From an uncultured Collinsella sp. (GTDB lineage Bacteria; Actinomycetota; Coriobacteriia; Coriobacteriales; Coriobacteriaceae), in assembly GCA_900757235.1 (NCBI GenBank), contig CAAENB010000088.1, positions 1 through 20,321 on the forward strand: DNA of 20,321 nucleotides. The letters run 5' to 3'. The translations under genes were made by a program, and so were the position numbers. The notes under the pieces are model-generated. The model saw nothing but the letters and a program-made list of their open reading frames with translations, did no database searches and was not told the DNA's origin. Positions 5,857 to 13,757 of the stretch are shown here, one piece after another (the stretch's first letter is position 1; every line of letters starts with the position of its first letter).

Positions 5857-7131
5857 TTAGTCCTCGAGAGCCTTCTCGATGCGGCTCGTGACGCCCTTGA
5901 GGTTAAGACCGACGACGTACTGCTTGATCGGGCGCTTGATGTGCTCGATCACAAAGCGCTTGCCGTCGATGTCTTGGGCAGCGAGGTTGCGATAGAGCTT
6001 CTCGACCTGCTCCTTGACCTCGGGATCGTTGAACGCGTAGTGGCCGGAGACATCCAGAATCTTCAGGCTGAGCTCGTCGTCGGCCAGAATGTCGTCAACC
6101 TGCAGGTTGACATCGTCGCCAGTCATCCACTTGCGCCAACGCTCGGTCTTGATAGCCTTGACCAGCAGCGTGTGATACAGGTCGGAGGGGTCGTCGCACA
6201 GGCCGTTGTCGACCAGAATCTGCTCGGTAGCGCAGAGCTTGAGGTAGGCGCGGGTCTCCTCGGTGCCGTACTGAGGGGCGACATTGGAGGCCGTCACGTG
6301 AGCCGGGATGTGCTCGAGCAGCGTTGCGTCATCCAGATAGTCGGCGTTGTGCTCCTTCAGGCCCACGCCGTAGCGCTTTGCCATGTCGGCGAGCTCGCGG
6401 GCGTTCTTAAAGTTGTAATGACCGACCTGTTCGGTCCAACGGGTAAGCGTACCGGTCTGGCCGACGATAAAGGTGGGCATGGGGCAGCCGCGCTTCTCGA
6501 GCTCGGGCTGCAGCTGAGAAATGAACTCCTCGTACTTATCGGTAGAGGTCAAGCCGCCATTGGTCTCCTCGGTACCGACCTCATAGGCGACCTCGGGCAG
6601 GTTATGCTCGCGACGATACTGCTCAAGGTAGTCGATAAGATCGATCGTGCGGCGAAGCACCACGTCGAGCGGAATAACCTTGCCGATCTGATAGGGGTCC
6701 TTGGTGGGGTCGACCATCAGCAGGTCAAAGCCTGCCTCCATGTCGGCGACGAAGGACTTGCGGGCGAGCTCCATGGCCTCGTCCTCGGGCAGGTGGGCGT
6801 TACGCTCCTCGTCGCGCTGCCACGGACCGCCGTGATCGCGGCACAGGTAGTACGGGCCGGTGTAACCCACCTCGTCGGCAACCTTCTTGATGTCGGCGGC
6901 AAAGCGCGTCTGGTCCCAACCGTTGACGTAGCCGGCGCCCATCTCGTCCATATCGACCTGGTTGCGGCTAGCGATAAACATGGGCGGGAAATCCTCGTCC
7001 TTGGCAAGCTCGAACACGGCCTGAATCAGGTTGGGGCTCATGGGGCCAATGCCGACCATGGTTGCGTGATCGCCGCTATCCTGCAGCTTGAGCATGCCCT
7101 GAACGGCCTGGCGGATGGTAAGGTTGGACAT
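5857..7131 (-). CDS. GatZ/KbaZ-family protein (PF08013), candidate tagatose-6-phosphate 4-epimerase
   Basis: A 424-residue protein of the family annotated as D-tagatose-1,6-bisphosphate aldolase non-catalytic subunit; length is typical. Family-type stretches are FIASRNQVD (52-60), LCRDHGGPW (96-104), VGTEETNGG (185-193), IVGQTGT, KEHNADYL and NVAPQYGTEET; the conserved Asp, His and Glu residues suggest a metal site in a TIM barrel. Its usual catalytic partner (GatY/KbaY aldolase) is absent here. A PF08013 member in Agrobacterium was shown to epimerise tagatose 6-phosphate to fructose 6-phosphate, and that role fits this operon better: the PTS would deliver a 6-phosphate ketohexose and transketolase/transaldolase would use fructose 6-phosphate. 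ATG 7131 has GGAGAAGGAG six bases upstream. Family is firm; the reaction is inference. Confidence 0.85.
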   Translation of the reverse strand: MSNLTIRQAVQGMLKLQDSGDHATMVGIGPMSPNLIQAVFELAKDEDFPPMFIASRNQVDMDEMGAGYVNGWDQTRFAADIKKVADEVGYTGPYYLCRDHGGPWQRDEERNAHLPEDEAMELARKSFVADMEAGFDLLMVDPTKDPYQIGKVIPLDVVLRRTIDLIDYLEQYRREHNLPEVAYEVGTEETNGGLTSTDKYEEFISQLQPELEKRGCPMPTFIVGQTGTLTRWTEQVGHYNFKNARELADMAKRYGVGLKEHNADYLDDATLLEHIPAHVTASNVAPQYGTEETRAYLKLCATEQILVDNGLCDDPSDLYHTLLVKAIKTERWRKWMTGDDVNLQVDDILADDELSLKILDVSGHYAFNDPEVKEQVEKLYRNLAAQDIDGKRFVIEHIKRPIKQYVVGLNLKGVTSRIEKALED

Positions 7132-7200
7132 TTTGTTCTCCTTCTCCAGAGGATTTTTGACAAAAGTTCCCTGGGACCCAGATGTGGGCCCTATCAGTAC

Positions 7201-7261
7201 GGATGGATTTTGTTGTGTAGGGGCGGTTGTGCGGAGTCAAATCCATCCCTCCGCACAACCG
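7201..7261 (-). promoter_or_regulatory. Interlocked stem-loop structure between EIIBC and gatZ-like genes
   Basis: In transcript order a 13-bp stem forms between 7261-7249 and 7236-7224 (CGGTTGTGCGGAG with its complement). The 12-base loop contains GGATGGATTT (7248-7239), which is exactly complementary to AAATCCATCC at 7210-7201 downstream. The two pairings can form a pseudoknot-like fold or compete. It lies in the 144-base gap after the EIIBC stop, with a smaller GGGACCC/GGGCCC hairpin at 7173-7191 before the next ribosome site. A control of downstream expression is plausible but not shown. Confidence 0.6.
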
Positions 7262-7275
7262 GAGTCCTTAAAGGT

Positions 7276-8748
7276 TTACTTGGCCTGCTTATCGAGCGTG
7301 GGCTTCATGGCAATCAGGATTGCAGCGGCGACCACGGAGCCAATCACGATGTCCAGGCAGAACAGCGCGACGTTGTTGGTGGCAAGGGCGACGATAAAGC
7401 CACCGTGCGGGACGTAGCAGTCGATACCCTGGAAGGCGGCGAGCGCCGCACCCACGGCAGAGCCGATGCAGATGCCGGGAAGGGTGTGACCGAGGTCCTT
7501 GACCGCGAAGGGGATAGCGCCCTCGGTAATGCCGATGCAGCCCATGAACAGTGCGGAGATACCCATCTGGCGATCGGCGTCATCGAACTTGTTCTTGGCA
7601 ATGAGCGCTGCAAGACCGCAGGCAATCGGGGGAATGGCGACGGCGACGCGGAACATACCGTTGGGGCCATAGATGCCGGAGGCCATGATGGCCATAGTAA
7701 AGGTCGAAGCGGTCTTATTGATGGGGCCACCCATATCGAAGGCGGTCATAACGCCAATGACCAGGCCCAAGACGACGGCGGAGCCGCCCTGCAGGCTACC
7801 GAGCACGCTGGTGAGCCAATCCATCACAAAGCCAAGCGGCGTGGCCAGGATGTAGATGTAGGCCATGCCCAGGACGAGCGAGGTCAGAATCGGGATGATC
7901 AGGATCGGCATGATGGTCTGGATGGTGTTGTTGACCTTCCAGATCTTCATCCAGCGGACAAAGTAACCGCAGATGACAGCCATGATCATGGCACCCAAGA
8001 AGCCAGTCGAAACACTGTTGCCGCTCGGGGTGACGACGGCGTTGTTGACCAAGTAGCCCAGGACGAAGCCAGGGGCAAGTGCGGGCTTGCCGGCCATCGA
8101 GTAAGCGATGTATGCCGCAAGCACCGGAATCATCATAGAGATGCCGGCCATGCCGATGGTGTTAAGGCTCACCATCAACGGGTTGGTGACCTCCATGCCG
8201 CTAGCACCGGCAGTACCGGATGCCAACGAGAAGGCGAGGAACACGCCACCGATAACGACGATGGGGATAAAATAGGAAACGCCGGTATTGAATGCATTGA
8301 GCAGCGTCTTGCCAGGATCGGCAAAGATGGACTGCTTGGACGCCGGTGTCGGGGCCTGCGGGGCAGCGGAGACGGCCTTCTTCTCTGCCTTGGCCTCGGC
8401 CTTGGGTGCGTCAACGGCGCCACCCGTCGCCTTGATGATCTCAACGGCCTGGTCAATGATCTTCACCGGATCGGCGATTACATCCGAGGTACCGACCTTG
8501 AGGAACTTGCCCTCGGCCATCTTCTGCTCAAAACGGTCCTCGTTCTCGACACCCACGTCGACGGACTCCAGGACCAGGTCGGCGGAGTCCACGTCTTCCT
8601 GCGTGAGCTCATTCTCGATACCCAGGCCACCCTGAGCCTCGACCTTGCACTCGATGCCACGGGCGGCGCATTCATCTTGAATCGCCTTCTGGGCCATATA
8701 CGTGTGGGCGATACCCACGGTACAGGCGGCAACGCCTACGATCTTCAT
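7276..8748 (-). CDS. PTS fructose-family EIIBC transporter
   Basis: A 490-residue sugar permease that imports and phosphorylates its substrate. Residues 1-100 form the EIIB domain with active-site Cys9 in ACTVGIAHTYMAQ. An Ala/Lys/Glu/Pro-rich linker spans about 105-140. The EIIC membrane domain follows, with many hydrophobic segments and the family motif FDMGGPINKTAS. No EIIA is fused; the partner is encoded at 2752-3204. The start ATG 8748 follows GAGGGA with a 4-base spacing; the open frame runs further up but without a site. It is the first gene of the operon, divergent from the LacI-type regulator. Fructose is the default substrate of the family. The adjacent gatZ-like gene argues for tagatose or another ketohexose. 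Confidence 0.92.
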   Translation of the reverse strand: MKIVGVAACTVGIAHTYMAQKAIQDECAARGIECKVEAQGGLGIENELTQEDVDSADLVLESVDVGVENEDRFEQKMAEGKFLKVGTSDVIADPVKIIDQAVEIIKATGGAVDAPKAEAKAEKKAVSAAPQAPTPASKQSIFADPGKTLLNAFNTGVSYFIPIVVIGGVFLAFSLASGTAGASGMEVTNPLMVSLNTIGMAGISMMIPVLAAYIAYSMAGKPALAPGFVLGYLVNNAVVTPSGNSVSTGFLGAMIMAVICGYFVRWMKIWKVNNTIQTIMPILIIPILTSLVLGMAYIYILATPLGFVMDWLTSVLGSLQGGSAVVLGLVIGVMTAFDMGGPINKTASTFTMAIMASGIYGPNGMFRVAVAIPPIACGLAALIAKNKFDDADRQMGISALFMGCIGITEGAIPFAVKDLGHTLPGICIGSAVGAALAAFQGIDCYVPHGGFIVALATNNVALFCLDIVIGSVVAAAILIAMKPTLDKQAK

Positions 8749-8769
8749 TGCTTCCCTCTTTTCATAGAG

Positions 8770-8781
8770 TTGCGTGCGCAA
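8770..8781. promoter_or_regulatory. Small palindrome in the EIIBC leader, possible operator
   Basis: TTGCG-TG-CGCAA is a perfect 5-bp inverted repeat about 25 bases before the EIIBC start. A second palindrome, CGGAGGCCTCCG, is at 8793-8804. Both lie downstream of the predicted promoter, where a LacI-type repressor could act as a roadblock. Binding is not established. Confidence 0.3.
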
Positions 8782-8849
8782 GACACCGTTTGCGGAGGCC
8801 TCCGGAGCATCCCCTGCCGTTTGGACTTGCTGTCTTTTCGACAAGACCA

Positions 8850-8878
8850 ATATAGGTGCTCAATTTTCTTAATGCCAG
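8850..8878 (-). promoter_or_regulatory. Predicted promoter of the sugar operon
   Basis: On the minus strand TGGCAT (8878-8873), 17 bases, then TATATT (8855-8850). The -10 box is good and the -35 box weak, as expected for a regulated promoter. The leader to the EIIBC start is about 95 bases. The rest of the 415-base gap (8749-9163) holds no gene that I can support, and I see no clear promoter for the LacI gene. Confidence 0.45.
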
Positions 8879-8924
8879 CTTATTTCGGTAAACGCGCAGG
8901 TCAGAGCGTTGGTTACGCTATTTA

Positions 8925-8938
8925 GTTATGCGTTTAAC
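8925..8938. promoter_or_regulatory. Candidate LacI-type operator in the divergent region
   Basis: GTTATGCGTTTAAC has GTTA/TAAC ends around a central CG, the usual form of LacI-family sites. Related half-sites (GGTAAACGC at 8888-8896 and GGTTACGC at 8911-8918) lie nearby. Placed about 50 bases upstream of the operon -35 box and before the regulator gene, it could serve both. Weak, pattern-based call. Confidence 0.35.
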
Positions 8939-9163
8939 CAAAAATGAATCCTGCGATTTTACCCTCGATTTCAAAAGTCAAGAAGTATTTGATTTTCTCG
9001 GTAGACGGCAGATACGCATGCCGGTCACAAATTTCGACCCCACCCGTATACCGCATTTGTTGCATACTCATATGAAAGGAAAAGGTCGCTCACCGAAGCG
9101 CATCCCTCACCAAGACTCAAAGTCATCATGTTGGAAAATGCTCATCTGTCGGAAGGAGTCGCT

Positions 9164-10174
9164 GTGGCAAAACAGCGCGTTACGATTGCAGACGTCGCTC
9201 GAGAGGCGGGAACCTCGACGGCAAGCGTCTCGTATTACCTCAACGACAAACGAGAAAAGCTTAGCGAGAAGACGCAGACAAAGATTGCGCGCGTCATCAA
9301 GGAACTCGGATACGTTCCCAACGCCCAAGCGCAAACGCTCACCGGCAAGCAGACCCGCGTCATCGCCATCATCATTTTGGATAACACCAACAAGTGGGCG
9401 GGCCTCGTCCTCAACGGCATGGAACAGGTCATGCTCCCCGCGGGCTACCAGACGGTCGTTTGCACGAGCAACTTTAACCCCGAGACCGAGCTCATGTACG
9501 TCGACAAGATGCTCTCGCTGGGCGTCGATGGCTTTATCATCCAGCCCACGGCAAACTTCAAAGCCGTGCACGACCGCATTAGACGCGCCGGCAAGCCCGT
9601 CGTCTTTTTTGACGCGGCCATCTACAGCCCAGGCACCAGCTGGATCAAAACCAACCTCTACGACGGCGTGTACAACGCCACGCAGGCGCTTCTCGATGCC
9701 GGCTACGAAGATTTCTTTTCCATTGCCGCCAACATGACCGAGATGCGCACCCGCATGGAGCGTTTTCAGGGGTATGCCGAGGCGCTGGCAGCGAACGGAC
9801 AGCTCTACAAAGCGATTCCCATCGACCACAACAAGCCGTCGGTCGGCGAGCTTACCGAGTACTTTAAATACAAGTTCAACCCCGCCAAGCGAACCCTTAT
9901 CTTCGTGCAGAATCAGTGGGCACTTCCCCGTGTCTACAAGGCTCTCCAGCCCATGGCCCATCTACTTCCGCAGCAAATCGGTCTTTTGGGACTCAACTGC
10001 AAAGACTGGACCAACCTCACCACGCCGACCGTCTCCACGATCATCGAGCCCGTCGACCAGGAAGGCAGAGAGGCGGCCGAGATGCTCCTCGCGCTACTCG
10101 ATGGCAGCAGCACGCCCGGTGAGCAGCGCATTCTCGAGTGCAAGCTCAACTGGCTCGACTCCACCTCGATCTAG
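9164..10174 (+). CDS. LacI-family transcriptional regulator
   Basis: A 336-residue regulator. The helix-turn-helix is at about residues 5-27 (VTIADVAREAGTSTASVSYYLN), the hinge helix region PNAQAQTLTG at about 48-57, and a periplasmic-binding-protein-like effector domain follows (VIAIIILDNTNKWAGLVLNGMEQ onward). I chose GTG 9164 because AAGGAG lies five bases upstream; the in-frame ATG 9128 has no ribosome site and would add 12 residues. It is divergent from the PTS operon and is most likely its local regulator, with a sugar phosphate or the sugar as effector. The hinge differs from the common PNAxARxL form, so DNA bending or specificity may differ. Confidence 0.92.
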   Translation: MAKQRVTIADVAREAGTSTASVSYYLNDKREKLSEKTQTKIARVIKELGYVPNAQAQTLTGKQTRVIAIIILDNTNKWAGLVLNGMEQVMLPAGYQTVVCTSNFNPETELMYVDKMLSLGVDGFIIQPTANFKAVHDRIRRAGKPVVFFDAAIYSPGTSWIKTNLYDGVYNATQALLDAGYEDFFSIAANMTEMRTRMERFQGYAEALAANGQLYKAIPIDHNKPSVGELTEYFKYKFNPAKRTLIFVQNQWALPRVYKALQPMAHLLPQQIGLLGLNCKDWTNLTTPTVSTIIEPVDQEGREAAEMLLALLDGSSTPGEQRILECKLNWLDSTSI

Positions 10175-10179
10175 ACCGC

Positions 10180-10208
10180 GGGACAAATAAATCAGGAGTG
10201 TTTGTCCC
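10180..10208 (+). terminator. Hairpin after the LacI gene
   Basis: GGGACAAA (10180-10187) pairs with TTTGTCCC (10201-10208) around a 13-base loop, six bases past the LacI stop; the tail AAATCTT is only weakly U-rich. A weak terminator or one of the GGGACA-type palindromes seen elsewhere. Confidence 0.5.
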
Positions 10209-10293
10209 AAATCTTAAGTATTTGTTCGATAGAACGGCCCCTGCCGGCTCCTGCTAGACTGGTAGATTCCCAACCGTCCCTCCAGGAGCCTCA

Positions 10294-11259
10294 ATGTCGC
10301 GCAAGTCCGCCTACAAGCAAGTACTTTCCATCGGCACCGCCGTGGTGCTGGGGTTTGCACTGTTTACGGGATCGCTTGACGGGGCGCCCAAGCTGCTGTC
10401 GCCGCAAAGCGATGAACAGGCGGCGGCTCTGGCCGAAAAACAAAACGAGAGCCCCAGCCGCACCGACGACGAGGCAGACCTGGTCGCCCGGCTCGAATCG
10501 GGAACAGCGAGTTCCGAGGACTCCGGCGATGGCTCCGAATCCGCCACGACCAACACCAACGGCAACGTTGCCGAGGACAGCTCCACCACCCCCATCGACG
10601 AAGTCGAAAATCCCGATCTCGACCGCGCGCGCGGCGTATACCTCAACAGCATTCCCGACTACGCCGGCAACCCCTACGTCGCCCTTCGCGCCGACGGCAC
10701 GCATCCGCTCGGCACGCCGTCATTCACGCTCGATGAATACGAACGGGCCACCGCAGAAGGATGCTTTAAGAAATTCTCCAAGCTCGACAGCCTGGGCCGC
10801 ACCCGCAAAGCGCTCGCCTGCGTGGGCCCCGAATCACTCGGTCAAGGCGAGCGCGGCGATATCTCGCGTATCCATCCCGCTGGATGGCGTCAGCAGCGCT
10901 ACGACTTTATTCCGGGCCAGAGCCTCTACAACCGCTGCCACCTTATCGCCTGGTCGCTCTGCGGCGAAAACGCCAACCGTAAGAATCTCCTCACCGGCAC
11001 GCGCTATCTCAACGAGACGGGCATGCTACCGTTTGAAGAGCAGATTCTCAACTATATTCGCGATACGGGCAACCATGTTCTCTATCGCGTCACGCCCATG
11101 TATAACGAAGAGGAACTTGTCTGCCGTGGCGTGCGCCTTGAGGCGCAATCAGTCGAGGACCACGGCAAGACCCTCTGCTTCCACGTATATTGCTACAACC
11201 TGCAGCCGCATGTGCAGATCGACTACGCCACCGGCCGCAACCAGGCCTCGGGGGACTAA
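10294..11259 (+). CDS. Secreted or membrane-anchored DNA/RNA non-specific endonuclease
   Basis: A 321-residue protein. The N-terminus (MSRKSAYKQV then hydrophobic residues 10-27) is an export signal or membrane anchor with no clear lipobox. Residues 36-110 are an acidic, Ser/Thr-rich linker of low complexity. The nuclease domain spans about 115-311 and resembles streptococcal secreted DNases and EndA: YNRCHLIAWSLCGENANRKNLLTGTRYLN (212-240) contains the beta-beta-alpha-metal core, with His216 as the likely general base and Asn residues 226-240 for the metal. TGNHVLYRVTP (258-268) is also typical. ATG 10294 has CCAGGAG five bases upstream. Roles in the family are extracellular DNA degradation, nutrient release, escape from DNA nets or DNA uptake. 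The domain has seven cysteines, which could form disulfides outside the cell. Confidence 0.9.
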   Translation: MSRKSAYKQVLSIGTAVVLGFALFTGSLDGAPKLLSPQSDEQAAALAEKQNESPSRTDDEADLVARLESGTASSEDSGDGSESATTNTNGNVAEDSSTTPIDEVENPDLDRARGVYLNSIPDYAGNPYVALRADGTHPLGTPSFTLDEYERATAEGCFKKFSKLDSLGRTRKALACVGPESLGQGERGDISRIHPAGWRQQRYDFIPGQSLYNRCHLIAWSLCGENANRKNLLTGTRYLNETGMLPFEEQILNYIRDTGNHVLYRVTPMYNEEELVCRGVRLEAQSVEDHGKTLCFHVYCYNLQPHVQIDYATGRNQASGD

Positions 11260-11304
11260 CCCCTCAGCACGACAAGAACCGATTTGCATCCCCCAGGGAT
11301 CAAA

Positions 11305-11337
11305 AAGGGCCGCTCCGGATCACCCAGAGCGGCCCTT
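11305..11337 (-). terminator. Terminator shared by the EF-G-like gene and the nuclease gene
   Basis: AAGGGCCGCTC (11305-11315) pairs perfectly with GAGCGGCCCTT (11327-11337), loop 11 bases. On the minus strand it ends in TTTTT, giving a strong intrinsic terminator for the EF-G-like gene; in the plus direction it may also stop the nuclease transcript. Confidence 0.85.
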
Positions 11338-11371
11338 GCATCAACATGCGTGGCGCAGGCAAAACCACACG

Positions 11372-13447
11372 TTACTTGGCGCGACCCTCCTCATAGCGCT
11401 CGACCAGCTTGGCCTGAACGTCATAAGGCACCTGCTCATAGCCTGCGGGCTTCATGGTAAAGTCGCCCGTGCCGCGCGTGATAGAGCGCAGGCGCGTCGA
11501 ATAATCCGTCAGCTCGGCCAGCGGGGCCTGGGCAATGACCACGGTGTCGCCGCGCTCATCGGTCTCCATACCCGTCACGCGACCGCGCGAGGCCGAGATG
11601 TCACCCATCACGGCACCGGCGTAGCTCTCGGGGATTGTCACCGTGATTTCCTCGATGGGCTCCAGCACCACCGGGTCGGCATCGGCGCATGCCTTGCGCA
11701 GGCCGATGCGAGCCGCCGCGCGGAACGCCATCTCGTTGGAGTCGACGCTGTGATACGAGCCGTCGTACACAGCCACGCGAATGCCCGTGAGCGGGTAGCC
11801 GGCAATGATGCCGTCTTTCATGGTCTCCTGGACACCCTTGTCCACGGCGGGAATCAGCGAGCGCGGAATGCGGCCGCCCACGACCTCATCCACAAACTCG
11901 TAGCCGTCGCTCGTGCCGTCGGCGGCAATCATCGGCTCCACACGCAGCCAGCAGTCACCATACTGACCGGCACCACCGGTCTGCTTCTTATGACGACCCT
12001 GGGCACTTGCCGTGCGGCGGATGGTCTCGCGATACGGAATGCGGATCGGCACGCTCTTTGCCACAACCTTGGTACGGTCCTCCAAACGGTTGAGCAGCAC
12101 CGAAACCTGCGCCTCGCCCACCGCCGAGATGATGGTCTGCCCGGTCTCCTCGTCGCGGTCGATACTCATGGTCGGATCGGCCTTGCAGGCCTTCTCGATA
12201 AACGTGTAGAGCTTCTCTTCGTCGCCGCGATTCTCGGCCTCAATGGCGATGCGGTACTGCGAGTTGGGGAACTTAAACGCCGCCGCCTCGACCTTACCGG
12301 TAATCGAGAGCGTATCGCCCGTCTCGGCCGCCAGCTTGGGCGCCACGATGATGTCGCCAGCATACGCGTGCCCGACCTCGGTCATGTCGCGGCCGCACAT
12401 CACATACAGGTGAGCCAGACGGTCGCTCTTGCGCGTGCGGGCGTTGACCAGCTCAAGGCCCGGCTCAAGCGTGCCCGTCAGCACCTTGATAAAGCTGATG
12501 CGACCCTGCTGCGGATCGGCCAGGGTCTTAAACACAAACGCCACCGGACGATCATCGTCGCTCGAAATCTTGAGCGAATCGCCGTCGATAAGCGGCATCT
12601 CGCCGTAGTCGGTCGGCGCCGGGAAGTACGTCGCGATGTCGTCCATCAGCGAGTTGACGCCCTGCTCCTTAATGCAATCGCCCGCAAAGACCGGCACAAA
12701 GATGCGCTCGGCGATCGCCTTCGACAGCAGGCCTTCAAGCTCCTCCTGCGTCAGCGTCTCCTCGCCTTCCAGGTATTTCATCATCAGCTCATCGTCGGCC
12801 TCGGCCACCAACTCGCACAGATGGTCATGGGCCTCCTCGGCCTGGGCACGATACTCCTCGGGAATCTCCGACTCAACGGCTTCGGTGCCGTTGCAGTGAC
12901 GCGCCTTCATACGCACCAGGTCGATGATGCCGTTAAAGTCCTCGCCCTCGCCCCAGCCCAGGGTCACGGCGCCCAAGCGCGTGCCAAAGCGCTCCTGCAG
13001 CAGGTCCATCGTGGTCGCAAAGCTGGCCTCGGAGCGCGACAGGCGGTTTACGAACACCGCACGCGCCAGGCGCAGGTCCTCGGCGGCATACCAGAGCTTA
13101 ACCGTCGTAGGCTGCGGGCCGGACTCGGCGTCGACCACAAACAGAGCCGTCTCGCAGACGCTCATCGCGGCAAAGGCGTCGCCGATAAAATCGGGGTAGC
13201 ACGGGGCATCGAGCACATTGATGCGCGCGCCCTTCCAGTCGATCGGCGCAATGGTCGTCGAGATGGAAAACGCACGCTTGACCTCTTCGGGGTCATAGTC
13301 GAGCGTGGGCTTGGTGCCGTCGTGGCCGCCCAGGCGGGCGGTCTTGCCGGAAAGGTGGAGCATGGCTTCGGCGAGTGAAGTCTTGCCCACCCCGCCTTGG
13401 CCTACGAGCACCACGTTCCTTACGTTACCGGTCTTGGGAGCACCCAT
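11372..13447 (-). CDS. EF-G-like translational GTPase paralogue (divergent)
   Basis: A 691-residue protein with EF-G architecture: G domain (about 8-270), domain II, domain III and the domain IV/V region ending TRGTGDFTMKPAGYEQVP. The P-loop is GQGGVGKTS (16-24). G3 is DAPCYPDF (80-87) in place of DTPGHVDF, so the conserved Gly is Cys and the catalytic His is Tyr. G4 is NRLS (134-137) in place of NKMD, so the guanine-selecting Asp is lost. Such EF-G-like paralogues exist in many Actinobacteria and Firmicutes with undefined roles; the housekeeping fusA sits with ribosomal genes, which are absent here. It may act in recycling, stress tolerance or antibiotic response and may hydrolyse GTP poorly. 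ATG 13447 has a perfect AGGAGG five bases upstream; the frame runs on to 13558 without another site. Confidence 0.9.
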   Translation of the reverse strand: MGAPKTGNVRNVVLVGQGGVGKTSLAEAMLHLSGKTARLGGHDGTKPTLDYDPEEVKRAFSISTTIAPIDWKGARINVLDAPCYPDFIGDAFAAMSVCETALFVVDAESGPQPTTVKLWYAAEDLRLARAVFVNRLSRSEASFATTMDLLQERFGTRLGAVTLGWGEGEDFNGIIDLVRMKARHCNGTEAVESEIPEEYRAQAEEAHDHLCELVAEADDELMMKYLEGEETLTQEELEGLLSKAIAERIFVPVFAGDCIKEQGVNSLMDDIATYFPAPTDYGEMPLIDGDSLKISSDDDRPVAFVFKTLADPQQGRISFIKVLTGTLEPGLELVNARTRKSDRLAHLYVMCGRDMTEVGHAYAGDIIVAPKLAAETGDTLSITGKVEAAAFKFPNSQYRIAIEAENRGDEEKLYTFIEKACKADPTMSIDRDEETGQTIISAVGEAQVSVLLNRLEDRTKVVAKSVPIRIPYRETIRRTASAQGRHKKQTGGAGQYGDCWLRVEPMIAADGTSDGYEFVDEVVGGRIPRSLIPAVDKGVQETMKDGIIAGYPLTGIRVAVYDGSYHSVDSNEMAFRAAARIGLRKACADADPVVLEPIEEITVTIPESYAGAVMGDISASRGRVTGMETDERGDTVVIAQAPLAELTDYSTRLRSITRGTGDFTMKPAGYEQVPYDVQAKLVERYEEGRAK

Positions 13448-13621
13448 GATGACCTCCTTGCAGGGCCGCGCGCAATGCGCGACGCCAACGGGGAGAGTTC
13501 GCGGTCGGTGCCGTCCCGGGAGCAGCATGGTCGGCAGCCGAGCCGACTCACCCTCCAAATGTCCTATGCCACCACCCTACCCTCACGGGCGGCTGTCCAT
13601 GCATACCTTTCGGCGCACGTA

Positions 13622-13650
13622 TGAATACAGGCGGCGAGAGGAAGAGACAA
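13622..13650 (-). promoter_or_regulatory. Possible promoter of the EF-G-like gene
   Basis: On the minus strand TTGTCT (13650-13645), 17 bases, TATTCA (13627-13622). The match is fair at -35 and poor at -10. It would give a GC-rich leader of about 170 bases. The remaining part of the 310-base gap (13448-13757) holds only this leader and the ABC operon terminator. Confidence 0.3.
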
Positions 13651-13690
13651 GCTTGTGAGGCGATTATTGAACCCCGTCGATGCAAACAAA

Positions 13691-13724
13691 AAGCCGCCAC
13701 AGACCGTAAGACCTGCGGCGGCTT
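13691..13724 (-). terminator. Intrinsic terminator of the amino-acid ABC operon
   Basis: AAGCCGCCACAG (13691-13702) and CTGCGGCGGCTT (13713-13724) pair with one mismatch; on the minus strand the stem is followed by TTTTTGTTTG. It lies 34 bases past the ATPase stop. Confidence 0.85.
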
Positions 13725-13757
13725 CGCCTCAATTAATAGTTGAGTAAATACCTGAGC

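Noticed and set aside
2752..7131. Sulfoquinovose transketolase or transaldolase pathway
   Set aside because: No sulfosugar isomerase, sulfoquinovosidase or sulfonate exporter is present, and a fructose-type PTS would not import sulfoquinovose.
7173..7191. T-box leader because of GGGACCC near a hairpin
   Set aside because: The conserved T-box bulge sequence is absent and the downstream gene is not linked to an amino acid.
5791..8925. Very long plus-strand open frame of 1044 codons
   Set aside because: It is antisense to the gatZ-like and EIIBC genes, both of which have clear family motifs and ribosome sites. GC-rich codon bias leaves such antisense frames open.
10202..13378. Plus-strand open frame of 1058 codons across the nuclease and EF-G-like genes
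   Set aside because: It runs in another frame over the nuclease and antisense over the GTPase, through a terminator hairpin; its translation has no recognisable domain.
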